Below are positions 25,892-35,928 of a DNA stretch of 64,000 nucleotides, piece by piece. The stretch lies in NCBI GenBank assembly GCA_029233925.1, contig JARGOX010000020.1, positions 1 to 64,000 of the forward strand, in the 5' to 3' direction. Each line of letters starts with the position of its first letter. The stretch's first letter is position 1. The stretch comes from Rhizobiaceae bacterium (GTDB lineage Bacteria; Pseudomonadota; Alphaproteobacteria; Rhizobiales; Rhizobiaceae). The notes under the pieces were generated by a model. It was not told the DNA's origin and did not search any database. It saw nothing but the letters and a program-made list of their open reading frames with translations. Both the position numbers and the translations under genes were made by a program.

Positions 25892-27487
25892 TTACTGAAC
25901 GTCAAAAACCAGAGATTTGGCGGATTTGATGTCTTTGTTGCTGCGCAACTTATCAAGCACCTTTTCATCAACACGCTCATCGACGTAAAGCAGTGCTATG
26001 GCATCGCCACCGGCGTGGTTACGGCCCAGGGAAAAGTTCGCTATATTGACACCAGCCTCGCCGAAAACAGTACCCAAAAGGCCGATGATACCCGGTGCAT
26101 CATCATTGGTCGTATAGACCATGTGGGCACCTATCTCGGCGTCGAGGTTGATCCCCTTGATCTGGATGAATCGCGGCTTTCCATCGGAAAATACCGTCCC
26201 GGCAATCGACCGCGTCTGGTTTTCCGTCTTCACGGTCAGCATGATGTAGCCATCGAATACGCCGGATTTATCACGCCGGGCTTCGGAAAGTATAATGCCG
26301 CGCTCCTTCACCATGATCGGTGCCGAAACCATATTGACATCACCCACCTGCGGGCGAATGAGCCCGGCCAGAAGCGCGCTGGTCAGCGCCTTGGTATTCA
26401 TCTGTGCGGTGGAACCATCATAGAGGATTTCCACTTCCTTGATGGCGCTTTCGGTGACCTGGCCGACAAAGGAACCCAGCACATCGGCAAGCTTGACAAA
26501 TGGCTTGAGGCGTGGCGCTTCCTCGGCACTGATCGACGGCATATTGATGGCGTTTGTAACCGCCCCCTTGATCAGATAGTCGGACATCTGCTCGGCCACA
26601 TGGAGTGCAACATTCTCCTGGGCTTCACTTGTGGAAGCGCCCAGGTGCGGTGTGCACACCACATTTTCAAGACCAAAGAGCGGGCTGTCGACGGCAGGTT
26701 CAACTTCAAAAACATCAAACCCGGCTCCGGCGACCTTGCCGGACTTGATGGCCTCGGCCAGATCGGCTTCGACCACCAGCCCGCCGCGGGCGCAATTGAT
26801 GATGCGCACACCGGTTTTCATTTTGGTGATGGCTTCGGCATTGATGATATTGCGGGTCTTGTCCGTCAGCGGCACATGCAGAGTGATGAAATCGGCGCGG
26901 GAAAACAATTCGTCAAGATCGACTTTTTCAACGCCCAGTTCCTCGGCTTTCTCCTCAGAAAGGAAAGGATCATAAGCAATAACCCGCATCTTCAGGCCGA
27001 TACCGCGTGCAGCTGCAATCGAACCGATATTGCCGCAACCGATGACACCAAGTGTCTTGCCGGTGATTTCGACACCCATGAATTTCGATTTCTCCCATTT
27101 TCCAGCCTGGGTTGAGGCGTCGGCAGCGGGGATCTGGCGGGCGACGGCCATCAGCAGCGAAATTGCGTGCTCGGCTGTTGTGATGGAATTGCCAAAAGGC
27201 GTGTTCATCACAATGATACCACGCCGTGAGGCGGCTGGAATATCGACATTGTCCACGCCAATACCAGCACGACCAATGACCTTGAGCTTGCTGGCCGCAT
27301 CAATCAATTTGGCCGTGGCCTTGGTGGCCGACCGTATGGCCAGTCCATCATACTGGTCTATGATCGACAGCAATTTGTCCTTGTCCTTGCCCACATCCGG
27401 CAAGAAATCGACATCGATACCGCGATCACGGAATATCTGGACGGCAGTTTCGGAGAGTTTATCGGAAACGAGTACGCGCGGTGCCAT
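25892..27487 (-). CDS. serA: D-3-phosphoglycerate dehydrogenase SerA
   Basis: SerA oxidises 3-phosphoglycerate, the first step of serine synthesis. The 531-residue form has four regions: the substrate domain, a Rossmann fold with LGVIGCGNIGSIAAARGIGL, an intervening domain, and a C-terminal ACT domain (about 455-531) that may give feedback control. Catalytic residues lie in INCARGGLVVE (Arg), a glutamate in FDVFEVEPA and a histidine in CTPHLGAST. serC lies 71 bp upstream on the same strand, so both are expressed together. Confidence 0.97.
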   Translation of the reverse strand: MAPRVLVSDKLSETAVQIFRDRGIDVDFLPDVGKDKDKLLSIIDQYDGLAIRSATKATAKLIDAASKLKVIGRAGIGVDNVDIPAASRRGIIVMNTPFGNSITTAEHAISLLMAVARQIPAADASTQAGKWEKSKFMGVEITGKTLGVIGCGNIGSIAAARGIGLKMRVIAYDPFLSEEKAEELGVEKVDLDELFSRADFITLHVPLTDKTRNIINAEAITKMKTGVRIINCARGGLVVEADLAEAIKSGKVAGAGFDVFEVEPAVDSPLFGLENVVCTPHLGASTSEAQENVALHVAEQMSDYLIKGAVTNAINMPSISAEEAPRLKPFVKLADVLGSFVGQVTESAIKEVEILYDGSTAQMNTKALTSALLAGLIRPQVGDVNMVSAPIMVKERGIILSEARRDKSGVFDGYIMLTVKTENQTRSIAGTVFSDGKPRFIQIKGINLDAEIGAHMVYTTNDDAPGIIGLLGTVFGEAGVNIANFSLGRNHAGGDAIALLYVDERVDEKVLDKLRSNKDIKSAKSLVFDVQ

Positions 27488-27558
27488 GAAAGGCCTCCCT
27501 TTAAATTTTCAAAAATGGAGCAAGGACGGGCCGCTCTATCGCGGCCCGGTCACGAAGG

Positions 27559-28734
27559 TCAGGCTGACGCAGCAAGCGTCGCGCGCTGTTGCTGGAAAGC
27601 CCATTCGAGCCATGGCATCAGGGCTTCAAGGTCCGAGGCCTCGACGGTTGCACCCGTCCATATGCGCAGACCTGCAGGGGCGTCACGATAGGCGCCGATA
27701 TCAAAGGCAATGCCTGCCTTGTCCAGAAGCGCCACCATGCCCTTGGCAAAGCTGGCCTGCGCATCGGCGGCAAGCGCCGCAATCTCGGGATCAACAATCT
27801 TCAGGCAAACCGATGTGTTGGAGCGTGTTGCAACATCGCTGGCAAGAAAATCAATCCATTCAGCCTGTTCGACAAAACGACTGATGATCGCAGCATTGCT
27901 GTCGGCCCTGTGCACCAGCGCATCCAGCCCACCGATGTTCTCGGCCCAGGCAAGCGCATCAAGATAATCTTCGACACACAGCATGGAAGGTGTGTTGATT
28001 GTGGCGCCCTCAAAGATGTCCTCAATCAGCTTGCCGCCCTTGGTCATGCGGAAAATCTTCGGCAGCGGCCAGGATGGTGTGTAGCTTTCCAGCCGTTCAA
28101 CGGCGCGCGGGCTCAAGATGAGCATTCCGTGGCCACCCTCACCGCCCAGCACCTTTTGCCAGGAGAAGGTAACAACATCCAGCTTGTCAAACGCCAGTTC
28201 CTGAGCAAATGCCGCCGATGTGGCGTCGCATATGGTCAGGCCTTGGCGGTCTGCCGGGATAAAGTCGCCATTGGGCACACGCACACCTGATGTGGTGCCG
28301 TTCCAGGTAAAGACGACATCGCGGTCAAATTCGATTTTTGATAGGTCCGGCAATAGTCCGTAGTCGGCTTCCAGAACTTTGACATCGTCGAGCTTCAGCT
28401 GTTTGACAACATCCGATACCCATCCGGCGCCAAAGGATTCCCAGGAAACCATGTGCACACCGCGTTGGCCAAGCATTGACCACAACGCCATTTCCACAGC
28501 GCCGGTATCGGAGGCCGGCACGATGCCGATACGATAACCATCAGGCACGCCAAGCAGCGACCGGGTCTGATCTATTGCCTGTTTGAGTTTTGCCTTGCCG
28601 ATTTTTGCCCGGTGAGAGCGCCCGAGAGCGGCATCGTTCAGGGCACCTGGCGTCCAACCGGGACGCTTGGTGCAAGGACCAGAAGAGAAACGAGGATTTG
28701 CCGGACGCATGTCCGGTTGGGTATTTTTCAACAT
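27559..28734 (-). CDS. serC: Phosphoserine aminotransferase SerC
   Basis: SerC is a PLP enzyme converting 3-phosphohydroxypyruvate to phosphoserine. The 391-residue protein begins [20 protein letters not shown] and has the PLP lysine in [19 protein letters not shown]. The ATG at 28734 has GGAAGG ten bases upstream and matches the family start. A hairpin leader lies directly before it. It is the first gene of the serC-serA operon. Confidence 0.96.
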   Translation of the reverse strand: MLKNTQPDMRPANPRFSSGPCTKRPGWTPGALNDAALGRSHRAKIGKAKLKQAIDQTRSLLGVPDGYRIGIVPASDTGAVEMALWSMLGQRGVHMVSWESFGAGWVSDVVKQLKLDDVKVLEADYGLLPDLSKIEFDRDVVFTWNGTTSGVRVPNGDFIPADRQGLTICDATSAAFAQELAFDKLDVVTFSWQKVLGGEGGHGMLILSPRAVERLESYTPSWPLPKIFRMTKGGKLIEDIFEGATINTPSMLCVEDYLDALAWAENIGGLDALVHRADSNAAIISRFVEQAEWIDFLASDVATRSNTSVCLKIVDPEIAALAADAQASFAKGMVALLDKAGIAFDIGAYRDAPAGLRIWTGATVEASDLEALMPWLEWAFQQQRATLAASA

Positions 28735-28790
28735 GTGGCTATCCTTCCAGATAGTGGCCCCTCGTTGGGGAGGGGTGTCCCACAGCGGCA
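28735..28790 (-). promoter_or_regulatory. serC leader hairpin (serC RNA-motif candidate)
   Basis: In the 5' leader, CCCCTC and GAGGGG (28758-28763 with 28770-28775) form a 6-bp GC-rich stem with a six-base loop, followed by GGAAGGATAGCCAC and the serC ATG. A short conserved hairpin, the serC motif, has been described at this position in alphaproteobacteria; its ligand is not established. Assignment rests on position and shape only. Confidence 0.5.
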
Positions 28791-29099
28791 ATTATCCAAA
28801 CTCGGACAAAAGCGCAAGCGAATAAATGACGCAGCTGTATATTTGCTGCCAGCCACCATCCTGTTGACGGGTATAAACGCAGAAAATGTGAACCAGTGGT
28901 CACGTCAAGCGCGTGAAAAATTGGCCCCAGCCACAATCCAAGGCGCACCTTTTTCCATTGAAAACAATTGCTTGCCCAGTCTCGCGCGACGTAAGAAGCA
29001 TGAATAATGACTTTACTTTCCGGAGAATTGCCTGTCTTTATCAACAGGGTTCAAGCTGCAACAATGAACAGGCAAACCTTCTGACAGGGCAGGCAACGG
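28776..29099. other. Intergenic region between serC and marC
   Basis: This stretch should hold the divergent serC and marC promoters. I see no coding frame I would support, and no clear -35/-10 pair. Confidence 0.4.
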
Positions 29100-29732
29100 A
29101 TGGATTTTTCGTTTTTTGATAATTCACTGGATGACTTCATAACGCTGTTTGTCGTGGTGGATCCCATCGGGTCCATTCCGGTATTCATTGCCTGCACACA
29201 GGGCCTGTCCGCCTCGGAAAGCCGCAAAGTGGCAATCCGCGCCATTGTCTATGCAACCGCCATTCTTCTGTTCTTCATCGTTGCCGGCCAGCTCATTATC
29301 GAAGCGCTCAAGGTTGACCTGACATCATTCCAGTTGGCCGGTGGCATTGTTTTGTTTCTGTTTGCCATGACGATGATATTTGGTGATGGCAAGCCGGCCA
29401 GCGAACTCAAGGTTCTCAGTGACAATGAAATAAAGCAGATCGCCGCCTTTCCCATTGCCATCCCGTCCATCGCCGGGCCCGGCCCCATGCTGGCCGTTGT
29501 GACTTTGACCGACAATCACGGGAAATCCGTTCTGGAGCAATCCTTAACGTCGGTCCTGCTGGCAGTGGTTCTTGCAATCACCCTGGTCCTGCTGTTGCTT
29601 GCGGGGCCGATCCACCGCTTCATCGGCATGTCCGGCGCTGCCGTCATCAGCCGGGTCATGGGCATCATTCTTGCAACACTTGCCGTTGACAATATCGTCA
29701 ACGCCGTGCGCGAACTCGCCACGACATTCTAA
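29100..29732 (+). CDS. MarC-family (UPF0056) integral membrane protein
   Basis: This 210-residue protein has six hydrophobic segments and the family signature FVVVDPIGSIPVFIACTQGL near the N-terminus, plus FPIAIPSIAGPGPMLAVVTL in the middle. MarC proteins are inner-membrane proteins of unknown transport role; an early link to multiple antibiotic resistance was not upheld. It stands alone. Confidence 0.92.
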   Translation: MDFSFFDNSLDDFITLFVVVDPIGSIPVFIACTQGLSASESRKVAIRAIVYATAILLFFIVAGQLIIEALKVDLTSFQLAGGIVLFLFAMTMIFGDGKPASELKVLSDNEIKQIAAFPIAIPSIAGPGPMLAVVTLTDNHGKSVLEQSLTSVLLAVVLAITLVLLLLAGPIHRFIGMSGAAVISRVMGIILATLAVDNIVNAVRELATTF

Positions 29733-29751
29733 AACGGATCCAGAATACAAA

Positions 29752-29770
29752 AGGCGGGCAATGCCCGCCT
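29752..29770 (-). terminator. Terminator of the outer-membrane protein gene at 29799
   Basis: AGGCGGGC and GCCCGCCT pair perfectly around a 3-base loop. Read on the minus strand, the stem is followed by TTTTG. It lies 28 bp after the stop of the minus-strand barrel gene and also closes marC from the other side. Confidence 0.8.
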
Positions 29771-29798
29771 CGTCAATTTAAAGATTGGTCCGCTATCC

Positions 29799-30644
29799 CT
29801 ACCAGAGTGCGTAGCGCAGCGTCGCCTTGATTTCATGCCTGCTGAAACCATTGTCCGTACCCTGTACGCCTGATGCACCGGCTGTCTGAGAAGCACTGTC
29901 GAAGGCGTAGGTATCACCGCCATCAATATTGACGTAGCGATAGCCGAGATCAGCCTTCAGATTGCGCATGAATTCATAGGAGAACCCAGCCATCAGGGCA
30001 TAGGTAAAGCGCCAGCTTTGCTCGCCGCCATGCTGAACATTGGCCGGACCAACGCCACAGACATCACCACCATCGACGCAGGTCTCCTGGGCGTTATAAT
30101 TGTCATAATCCATCAGCGTATAGCCTGCACCGGCTCCGACGTAGGGTGTGAAGCCGACATAGGTACCAAGATCAACATAGCCGTTGGCCATCAGGCCATA
30201 GGTATTGAAATCCGCACTTCCGGCTGTCGAACAGCCGGTCGCCGTATTGACATTGGTACACGGTTGGCTGCCGGAAAAACTGCTGCCACTGAATGTACCG
30301 TTTTGATAGTCCAGTGCGCCTTCGGCACGAAACCAGTCGGACAGCTGATATCCAACCCCGAAGCCGACACTCACATCTGTGTCAAAGTCTGATGTGGCAT
30401 AATTCTGTGTATCGTAAACCAAAGTGGTTGTGTTGAACGTCCGATAGGATGTCGCTGAGCCATCTGTTGAAAAATCATAACCGACATCACCCCGCAGATA
30501 CCAGCCATTGCCCACCTCCACCGGAACGGTGCGCGGCAGTTCCGGCGCGAAAATAATATTATCCAGATCAGCTGAATGCGCAGCCCCGACACTGCCTAAA
30601 AACAGCACGGCGATCATGGAACGAGACATGACACTCTTGAACAT
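29799..30644 (-). CDS. Outer-membrane beta-barrel protein (Omp25/31-like)
   Basis: This 281-residue protein has a signal peptide ending in SVGAAHSA. Alternating hydrophobic/polar strands rich in aromatic residues and glycine follow, for example GWYLRGDVGYDFS and VGFGVGYQLSDWFRAEGALD. It ends in EIKATLRYALW, a C-terminal aromatic residue that acts as the barrel assembly signal. This is the small OmpA-like barrel group common in rhizobia and Brucella. The ATG at 30644 follows AAGGGA. It is related to the next barrel gene, suggesting an old tandem duplication. Confidence 0.9.
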   Translation of the reverse strand: MFKSVMSRSMIAVLFLGSVGAAHSADLDNIIFAPELPRTVPVEVGNGWYLRGDVGYDFSTDGSATSYRTFNTTTLVYDTQNYATSDFDTDVSVGFGVGYQLSDWFRAEGALDYQNGTFSGSSFSGSQPCTNVNTATGCSTAGSADFNTYGLMANGYVDLGTYVGFTPYVGAGAGYTLMDYDNYNAQETCVDGGDVCGVGPANVQHGGEQSWRFTYALMAGFSYEFMRNLKADLGYRYVNIDGGDTYAFDSASQTAGASGVQGTDNGFSRHEIKATLRYALW

Positions 30645-30809
30645 ACAACCAGTCCCTTTACCTGGCTTCCCGTGACCTGCCGTCACCAGAAGCGAATTCT
30701 ATGTCGGCAATATCCGACAAACTGGTTAAGTTGTGGTTAAGCATGTTTGTTCACCACATTTGTTTACGCTTCATTTTCCATGATATTTCGTGGCATTGCC
30801 CCAAAGCAA

Positions 30810-30833
30810 AACCGCCCGGCAAGCCGGGCGGTT
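30810..30833 (-). terminator. Terminator of the second outer-membrane protein gene
   Basis: AACCGCCCGGC and GCCGGGCGGTT are an 11-bp perfect inverted repeat around AA. On the minus strand it runs into a T4 tract. It lies about 120 bp downstream of the stop at 30952, beyond the tandem repeat. Confidence 0.85.
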
Positions 30834-30854
30834 GAAAATCTTATCTGTCTGACG

Positions 30855-30968
30855 TTCTAATTATGAACAGGCGGGCTAATTATGAACAGGCGGGCTAATT
30901 ATGAACAGGCGTTCTAATTATGGACAGGCGTTCTAATTATGGACAGGCGGCCTATTTATAGACAGGCG
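30855..30968. repeat. Six 19-bp tandem repeats spanning a stop codon
   Basis: Units such as TTCTAATTATGGACAGGCG repeat with an exact 19-bp period. On the minus strand, the first unit encodes the last residues (PVYK) and TAG of the barrel gene. Five more units follow, each with its own TAG: the complements of these stops start at 30952, 30933, 30914, 30895, 30876 and 30857. Because 19 is not a multiple of 3, successive stops fall in all three frames. Confidence 0.9.
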
Positions 30969-31806
30969 GGATATAGGGCGGAACATAGGGCTCTGGCTCA
31001 CAGTCACGGCCCGGATAATAACGAAGTCCGGCACGCACCTCATGTACATTGAAATCATGGTCATAGCCAGGGCCGCCGCCGGTTGAATAACCGAACATTT
31101 TGCCACCTGAGACGTAGCGGTAGCGATAGCCACCATCAACGGCAAGGTCGCAACGTACATGGTAGGCGCCACCAGCCATCAGCGCCGCACTGAAGCGCCA
31201 TTCGGCATTGCCACCATGGGTGATTGTCGGGTCGCAATCATTTGGATCACCAACCAGACAGGAGGTATTTTCCAGATCACCCCATTTGACATAGGTGCCT
31301 CCGATACCGCCACCCACATAGGCCGAGAAATTGCCGTAGGTCCAGAAATCCACATAGGCATTTGCCAGCACCGAATAGGCGCTCATGCTGGCAATATCCG
31401 TTGATATACAGGGATCACCCACACCGCAGGACCCGGATGTTGATCCGGTAAAGTCCGCGTCAAACATATAGTCGAGCGTCACGTCAGTGCGCAGATAGCG
31501 GTTGATCTGATAGCCGACACCACCACCAATGGACCAGGAATTGTCCAGCTTCTGCGAGTCAAAATATCCCCGGTCGCCAGGTCCGCCGTAAAGGGCATAA
31601 TCGATCCCCCTGAGCTGCGTCCATGAATATCCAAGATCACCGCGAATATACAGACCATCCCAGGAATTGACGGCAACATCGGTCGATCCCCGCATGTCTA
31701 CATCATAGACCGGTATGGGTTCTGTGACCGGGTCTACGTAAACGTCCGCAGCCATGGCTTGTGTCGCCATTAACACCGTCATGGCTGTCAAAGTGTACAA
31801 TTTCAT
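30952..31806 (-). CDS. Outer-membrane beta-barrel protein
   Basis: This 284-residue protein has a signal peptide (MKLYTLTAMTVLMATQAMAA) and a barrel with repeats such as WDGLYIRGDLGYSWTQLRG and GGVGYQINRYLRTDVTLDYM. It resembles its neighbour at 29799, including paired cysteines in extracellular loops. After the last strand (VRAGLRYYPG) it carries a proline-rich tail (EPEPYVPPYIPPVYK), so it lacks the usual C-terminal aromatic residue. Start ATG at 31806 has GGAG eight bases upstream. The 3' end has been duplicated into a tandem repeat. Confidence 0.9.
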   Translation of the reverse strand: MKLYTLTAMTVLMATQAMAADVYVDPVTEPIPVYDVDMRGSTDVAVNSWDGLYIRGDLGYSWTQLRGIDYALYGGPGDRGYFDSQKLDNSWSIGGGVGYQINRYLRTDVTLDYMFDADFTGSTSGSCGVGDPCISTDIASMSAYSVLANAYVDFWTYGNFSAYVGGGIGGTYVKWGDLENTSCLVGDPNDCDPTITHGGNAEWRFSAALMAGGAYHVRCDLAVDGGYRYRYVSGGKMFGYSTGGGPGYDHDFNVHEVRAGLRYYPGRDCEPEPYVPPYIPPVYK

Positions 31807-32280
31807 TTTCATTGCTCCACGCCCCACTAAAATTGCGAGACCGTTGCCCGCCAGTTGCGATGTATTTAATTCACAATGGATACAATGAAGCAAAATGGTT
31901 AAGAGCGCGTTATCTATGTCCATTTACCGAAAAACAAAAAATAACACCGTAATTTCAATACTTAACAGGAAAATGCAGGAATGGTAAATGGCCCATGAAT
32001 TGCAACAACAGGAGGAGAACACTCTCTGCGTACAATCTGAAGCGGCTGCTTTGGGACCTCTGATCTGGCGAACCGGACGCAATTCAGACAATCAGATGGA
32101 GTGTTGGGGAACAACTGGAGCCAATTTGCTTTCGATGAAACGGCCCGTTTTGGCTTGACGCCTCATCCCTTGCGCAGGCGGGAACGAACAGAACATTTGC
32201 GTCGCTCCGAACGCCTGACACGTCATGGAAAGCTGGCAAGCCGATCATCAAAGGTGAAGCAGCAATCGGGCAGGATGCCG
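31807..32280. other. Intergenic region without a supported gene
   Basis: The promoter side of the barrel gene (31807-32000) is AT-rich. The rest, next to the glmM 3' end, has short overlapping frames on both strands, but none shows a ribosome-binding site or recognisable protein sequence. Confidence 0.5.
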
Positions 32281-33633
32281 TCAAGCAGCGCTGCGTACGC
32301 CTGAGATCACGTCCACCAGACTGTTGACAATACGCTCAACCAGCACATGGTCATCGCCCTCTGCCATGACCCGTATCAAAGGCTCTGTGCCCGACGGACG
32401 GATCACCAGCCGCCCGGACGCGCCAAGCTGACTGGTTGCGTCCTTGATGGATGCCTGTACGAATTCATCCTCCAGCGGCTTGCCACCGGAAATACGCACA
32501 TTCTTCAACATTTGTGGTACCGGCTCGAACCGGCGACAGACCTCACTGACAGGCCTGTCCATCCTTTGCACGCAGGCCATGATCTGCAATGCTGCCACCA
32601 ATCCATCGCCGGTGGTCGCAAAATCGGTCAGCACAATATGCCCCGACTGCTCGCCCCCCACATTGAAGCCGTTCGACCGCATGTGTTCAACAACATGCCG
32701 GTCCCCCACTTTGGTGCGTGCCAGTGTCAGGTCACGTTCCGCCAGAAACCGTTCCAGCCCGAGGTTGGACATGATGGTGGCCACGATACCGCCACCTTGC
32801 AAACGCCCGTCACTGGCCCATGATTCCGCAATGACAGCCATCAACTGGTCGCCATCCACGATGCTGCCTTTTTCATCAACGATCAGAACACGATCCGCAT
32901 CGCCATCCAGTGCGATACCGATATCGGCCCGCACTTCGTGGACCTTTCTTGCCAGCGCCACCGGATGGGTGGAGCCGCAATTCAGGTTGATATTGTGGCC
33001 ATTGGGTTCATTGCCAAAAGCAATGACCTCAGCACCAAGCTCCCACAGCGCCGCTGGCGCCACCTTGTAGGCAGCGCCATTGGCGCAATCTATGGCAACA
33101 CGCAAACCGCTCAGGGAGACATCACGTGGCATCGTGCGCTTGGCAAACTCGATATAGCGATCATGCACACCGTCTATACGCTTGGCCCGTCCGATTTCCT
33201 TGGCCGGTGCCAATTGTTCGGAAATATCAGCATCGATCAGTCGCTCGATCTGCAATTCCAGTTCATCGGGCAATTTGAAACCGTCCGGACCAAACAATTT
33301 GATGCCATTGTCTTCAAAGTGATTATGCGAAGCGGAAATCATCACACCGATATCGGAGCGCAGCGAGCGCGTCAGCATCGCCACAGCCGGTGTCGGAATG
33401 GGGCCAAGAAGAAAAACATCCATCCCGGCGGCCGTAAATCCGGCGACCAGAGCATTTTCAATCATGTAGCCCGAAAGCCTTGTATCCTTGCCGATCACCA
33501 CGCGATGCCGGTGATCACCACGCCTGAAGACCGTGCCGGCGGCAAGCCCGACACGCATGGCAACATCCGGGGTCATCGGAAATTTATTGGATTTTCCGCG
33601 AATTCCATCGGTTCCGAAATACTGCCGTGTCAT
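32281..33633 (-). CDS. glmM: Phosphoglucosamine mutase GlmM
   Basis: GlmM converts glucosamine-6-phosphate to glucosamine-1-phosphate for UDP-GlcNAc, peptidoglycan and LPS. The 450-residue protein has [18 protein letters not shown] at the start, the active-site phosphoserine loop [15 protein letters not shown] near residue 100, the metal loop [13 protein letters not shown], and [15 protein letters not shown] at the end. The ATG at 33633 is the family start. It is downstream of ftsH in the same direction, as in many proteobacteria. Confidence 0.97.
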   Translation of the reverse strand: MTRQYFGTDGIRGKSNKFPMTPDVAMRVGLAAGTVFRRGDHRHRVVIGKDTRLSGYMIENALVAGFTAAGMDVFLLGPIPTPAVAMLTRSLRSDIGVMISASHNHFEDNGIKLFGPDGFKLPDELELQIERLIDADISEQLAPAKEIGRAKRIDGVHDRYIEFAKRTMPRDVSLSGLRVAIDCANGAAYKVAPAALWELGAEVIAFGNEPNGHNINLNCGSTHPVALARKVHEVRADIGIALDGDADRVLIVDEKGSIVDGDQLMAVIAESWASDGRLQGGGIVATIMSNLGLERFLAERDLTLARTKVGDRHVVEHMRSNGFNVGGEQSGHIVLTDFATTGDGLVAALQIMACVQRMDRPVSEVCRRFEPVPQMLKNVRISGGKPLEDEFVQASIKDATSQLGASGRLVIRPSGTEPLIRVMAEGDDHVLVERIVNSLVDVISGVRSAA

Positions 33634-33871
33634 CGTGTCCCCCGAGATAATGGCTACCTGATTGCGCAATCATGTTCAATATAGCTGATTTGGTCTGCTG
33701 CCCGATAAATACGGGTGCGACATCTATTGATCAAATCAGCGATTCGCATTCGCTTCCTAAGGCTCTAGCATTTCCGCCAGCGGTTGTTGATCAGGTTTTA
33801 TTACGACCTGTTGCAACTGAAAATGGCCGCAACAGGCGGCCATTCTCCAAATTGAACTTATTTTCCGTCCA

Positions 33872-35812
33872 TCACTGTGGCTGCGGCTCCAGACCTTCAT
33901 CAGGTTTGTCACCTGACTCTTCTTTTGTTTCCTGGCTTTTGGCACCGGTTTTCGGCACAGCAGATCCCCTGGACGGCGGGGTATCGTCACCCATGTCTCT
34001 GGCCGGCTTCTCGCCGCGCAGAAGCGCCTTTATTTCATCACCGGAAAGGGTTTCATATTCGAGAAGCCCTTCTGCCAGCGTATTGAAATCGTCATTCTTG
34101 TCTTCCAGGATCTTGCGCGCCGCCGTATAGGCCTCATCAATCAGGCGATGCACTTCGCTGTCAATTTTCTGAGCCGTGGCTTCAGAAACATTCTTTGTTT
34201 GTGCAACCGAATGACCCAGGAAAACTTCCTGTTGATTTTCGCCATAGGACACCAGACCAAGTTCATCTGAAAATCCCCACTGCGTTACCATGGCACGGGC
34301 AAGCTTCGTGGCCTGCTCGATATCGGAAGATGCACCGGAGGTGATGTTCTCCTTGCCAAAGGTCAGTTCCTCGGCAATGCGTCCGCCCATCATGATCGCC
34401 AAACGCGAAATCATGTAGAGGTAGCTCATGGAGTAACGATCGCCCTCAGGCAATTGCATGACCATGCCCAAAGCCCGTCCACGCGGAATGATTGTCGCCT
34501 TGTGAACCGGATCAGTGGATCGCACATTCATGGCAACGATGGCGTGTCCTGCCTCATGATAGGCGGTCAGCTTCTTCTCTTCCTGCGTCATGGCACTGGA
34601 GCGGCGTTCCGCGCCCATCATGACCTTGTCCTTGGCATCCTCGAATTCCAGCATGGTCACGAGCCGCTTGTTGCGACGCGCTGCCATCAGGGCAGATTCA
34701 TTGACAAGGTTCATCAGGTCCGCACCGGAAAATCCGGGCGTGCCGCGCGCAATGACCTTCAGGTCAACATTGGGCGCAAGTGGCACATTGCGCACATGCA
34801 CTTTCAAAATACGCTCGCGGCCAATGATATCGGGATTGGGCACAACAACCTGACGGTCAAAACGGCCTGGCCGCAGCAAGGCCGGGTCCAGCACGTCAGG
34901 ACGGTTGGTGGCAGCAATCAGGATAACACCCTCATTGGCCTCAAATCCATCCATCTCGACCAACAGCTGGTTAAGCGTCTGTTCCCGCTCGTCATTACCA
35001 CCGCCAAGACCGGCGCCACGATGCCGACCAACCGCATCGATTTCATCGATGAAGATGATGCAGGGTGCGTTTTTCTTGGCCTGTTCAAACATGTCACGGA
35101 CACGGCTTGCGCCGACACCGACAAACATTTCCACAAAGTCCGAACCGGAAATCGTGAAGAAGGGCACAGCCGCTTCACCGGCCACAGAACGGGCCAGCAG
35201 GGTCTTGCCGGTTCCGGGCGGTCCAACCAGAAGAACGCCGCGTGGAATGCGTCCGCCAAGACGCTGGAACTTCTGCGGGTCCCTGAGGAACTCGACAATT
35301 TCTTCCAGATCTTCCTTTGCTTCGTCCACACCGGCAACATCGTCAAATGTCACACGTCCGTGCGCTTCGGTCAGCAATTTGGCCTTGGACTTGCCAAAAC
35401 CCATGGCGCCTCTTGATCCACCCTGCATCTGGCGCATGAAGAAGATCCACACACCAAGGATGAGCAGGATAGGCAGCCAGGAGATCAGATAGCCCAGGAA
35501 TGTGTTTGATCCATCCACTTCCGGTGCTGCCGATATGCCAACGCCCTTGTCTTCCAGGCGGGAAACAAGGCCCGGGTCACCGGGTGAATAGGTCTGGAAG
35601 GTCTTGCCACCCTCCGCATAGACGCCGGAGATGGTGTCGCCGACAATCTTGACGTTGCGGATTGTGCCGTTATCCACGTCCGAAAGGAACTGAGAATAGG
35701 ATATCTCCCGCGACGAGCTGCGCTCGCTCGGCCCCTGGAACATATTAAACAGCGCAATTAGCAAAAGCGCAATGATTGCCCAAAGGGCGAAATTTCTGAA
35801 ATTCGGGTTCAT
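33872..35812 (-). CDS. ftsH: ATP-dependent zinc metalloprotease FtsH
   Basis: This membrane-bound AAA+ protease of 646 residues degrades misfolded membrane proteins and regulators such as RpoH and LpxC. Two membrane helices (about 7-25 and 105-123) flank a periplasmic domain. The AAA domain has Walker A GPPGTGKT (197-204), Walker [12 protein letters not shown] and the second region of homology. The zinc site HEAGH lies at 419-423. The C-terminus ends in a charged Pro/Glu-rich tail. It sits between tilS and glmM. Confidence 0.98.
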   Translation of the reverse strand: MNPNFRNFALWAIIALLLIALFNMFQGPSERSSSREISYSQFLSDVDNGTIRNVKIVGDTISGVYAEGGKTFQTYSPGDPGLVSRLEDKGVGISAAPEVDGSNTFLGYLISWLPILLILGVWIFFMRQMQGGSRGAMGFGKSKAKLLTEAHGRVTFDDVAGVDEAKEDLEEIVEFLRDPQKFQRLGGRIPRGVLLVGPPGTGKTLLARSVAGEAAVPFFTISGSDFVEMFVGVGASRVRDMFEQAKKNAPCIIFIDEIDAVGRHRGAGLGGGNDEREQTLNQLLVEMDGFEANEGVILIAATNRPDVLDPALLRPGRFDRQVVVPNPDIIGRERILKVHVRNVPLAPNVDLKVIARGTPGFSGADLMNLVNESALMAARRNKRLVTMLEFEDAKDKVMMGAERRSSAMTQEEKKLTAYHEAGHAIVAMNVRSTDPVHKATIIPRGRALGMVMQLPEGDRYSMSYLYMISRLAIMMGGRIAEELTFGKENITSGASSDIEQATKLARAMVTQWGFSDELGLVSYGENQQEVFLGHSVAQTKNVSEATAQKIDSEVHRLIDEAYTAARKILEDKNDDFNTLAEGLLEYETLSGDEIKALLRGEKPARDMGDDTPPSRGSAVPKTGAKSQETKEESGDKPDEGLEPQPQ

Positions 35813-35928
35813 ACGGTCCCCTGGAACGACTAACGGCCCGTCATTTGGCGGGCTAACTCATGTGACCTTAACATAGGTACCTCGGCCCTGCTTGCCAAGG
35901 CCACACACCTGTAGTTACGGCAACTTGC

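Noticed and set aside
26015-27115. 366-codon frame antisense to serA
   Set aside because: It is a by-product of GC-rich codon use in serA; no homology and no ribosome-binding site.
34454-35416. 320-codon frame antisense to ftsH
   Set aside because: Shadow of a strongly conserved AAA protease.
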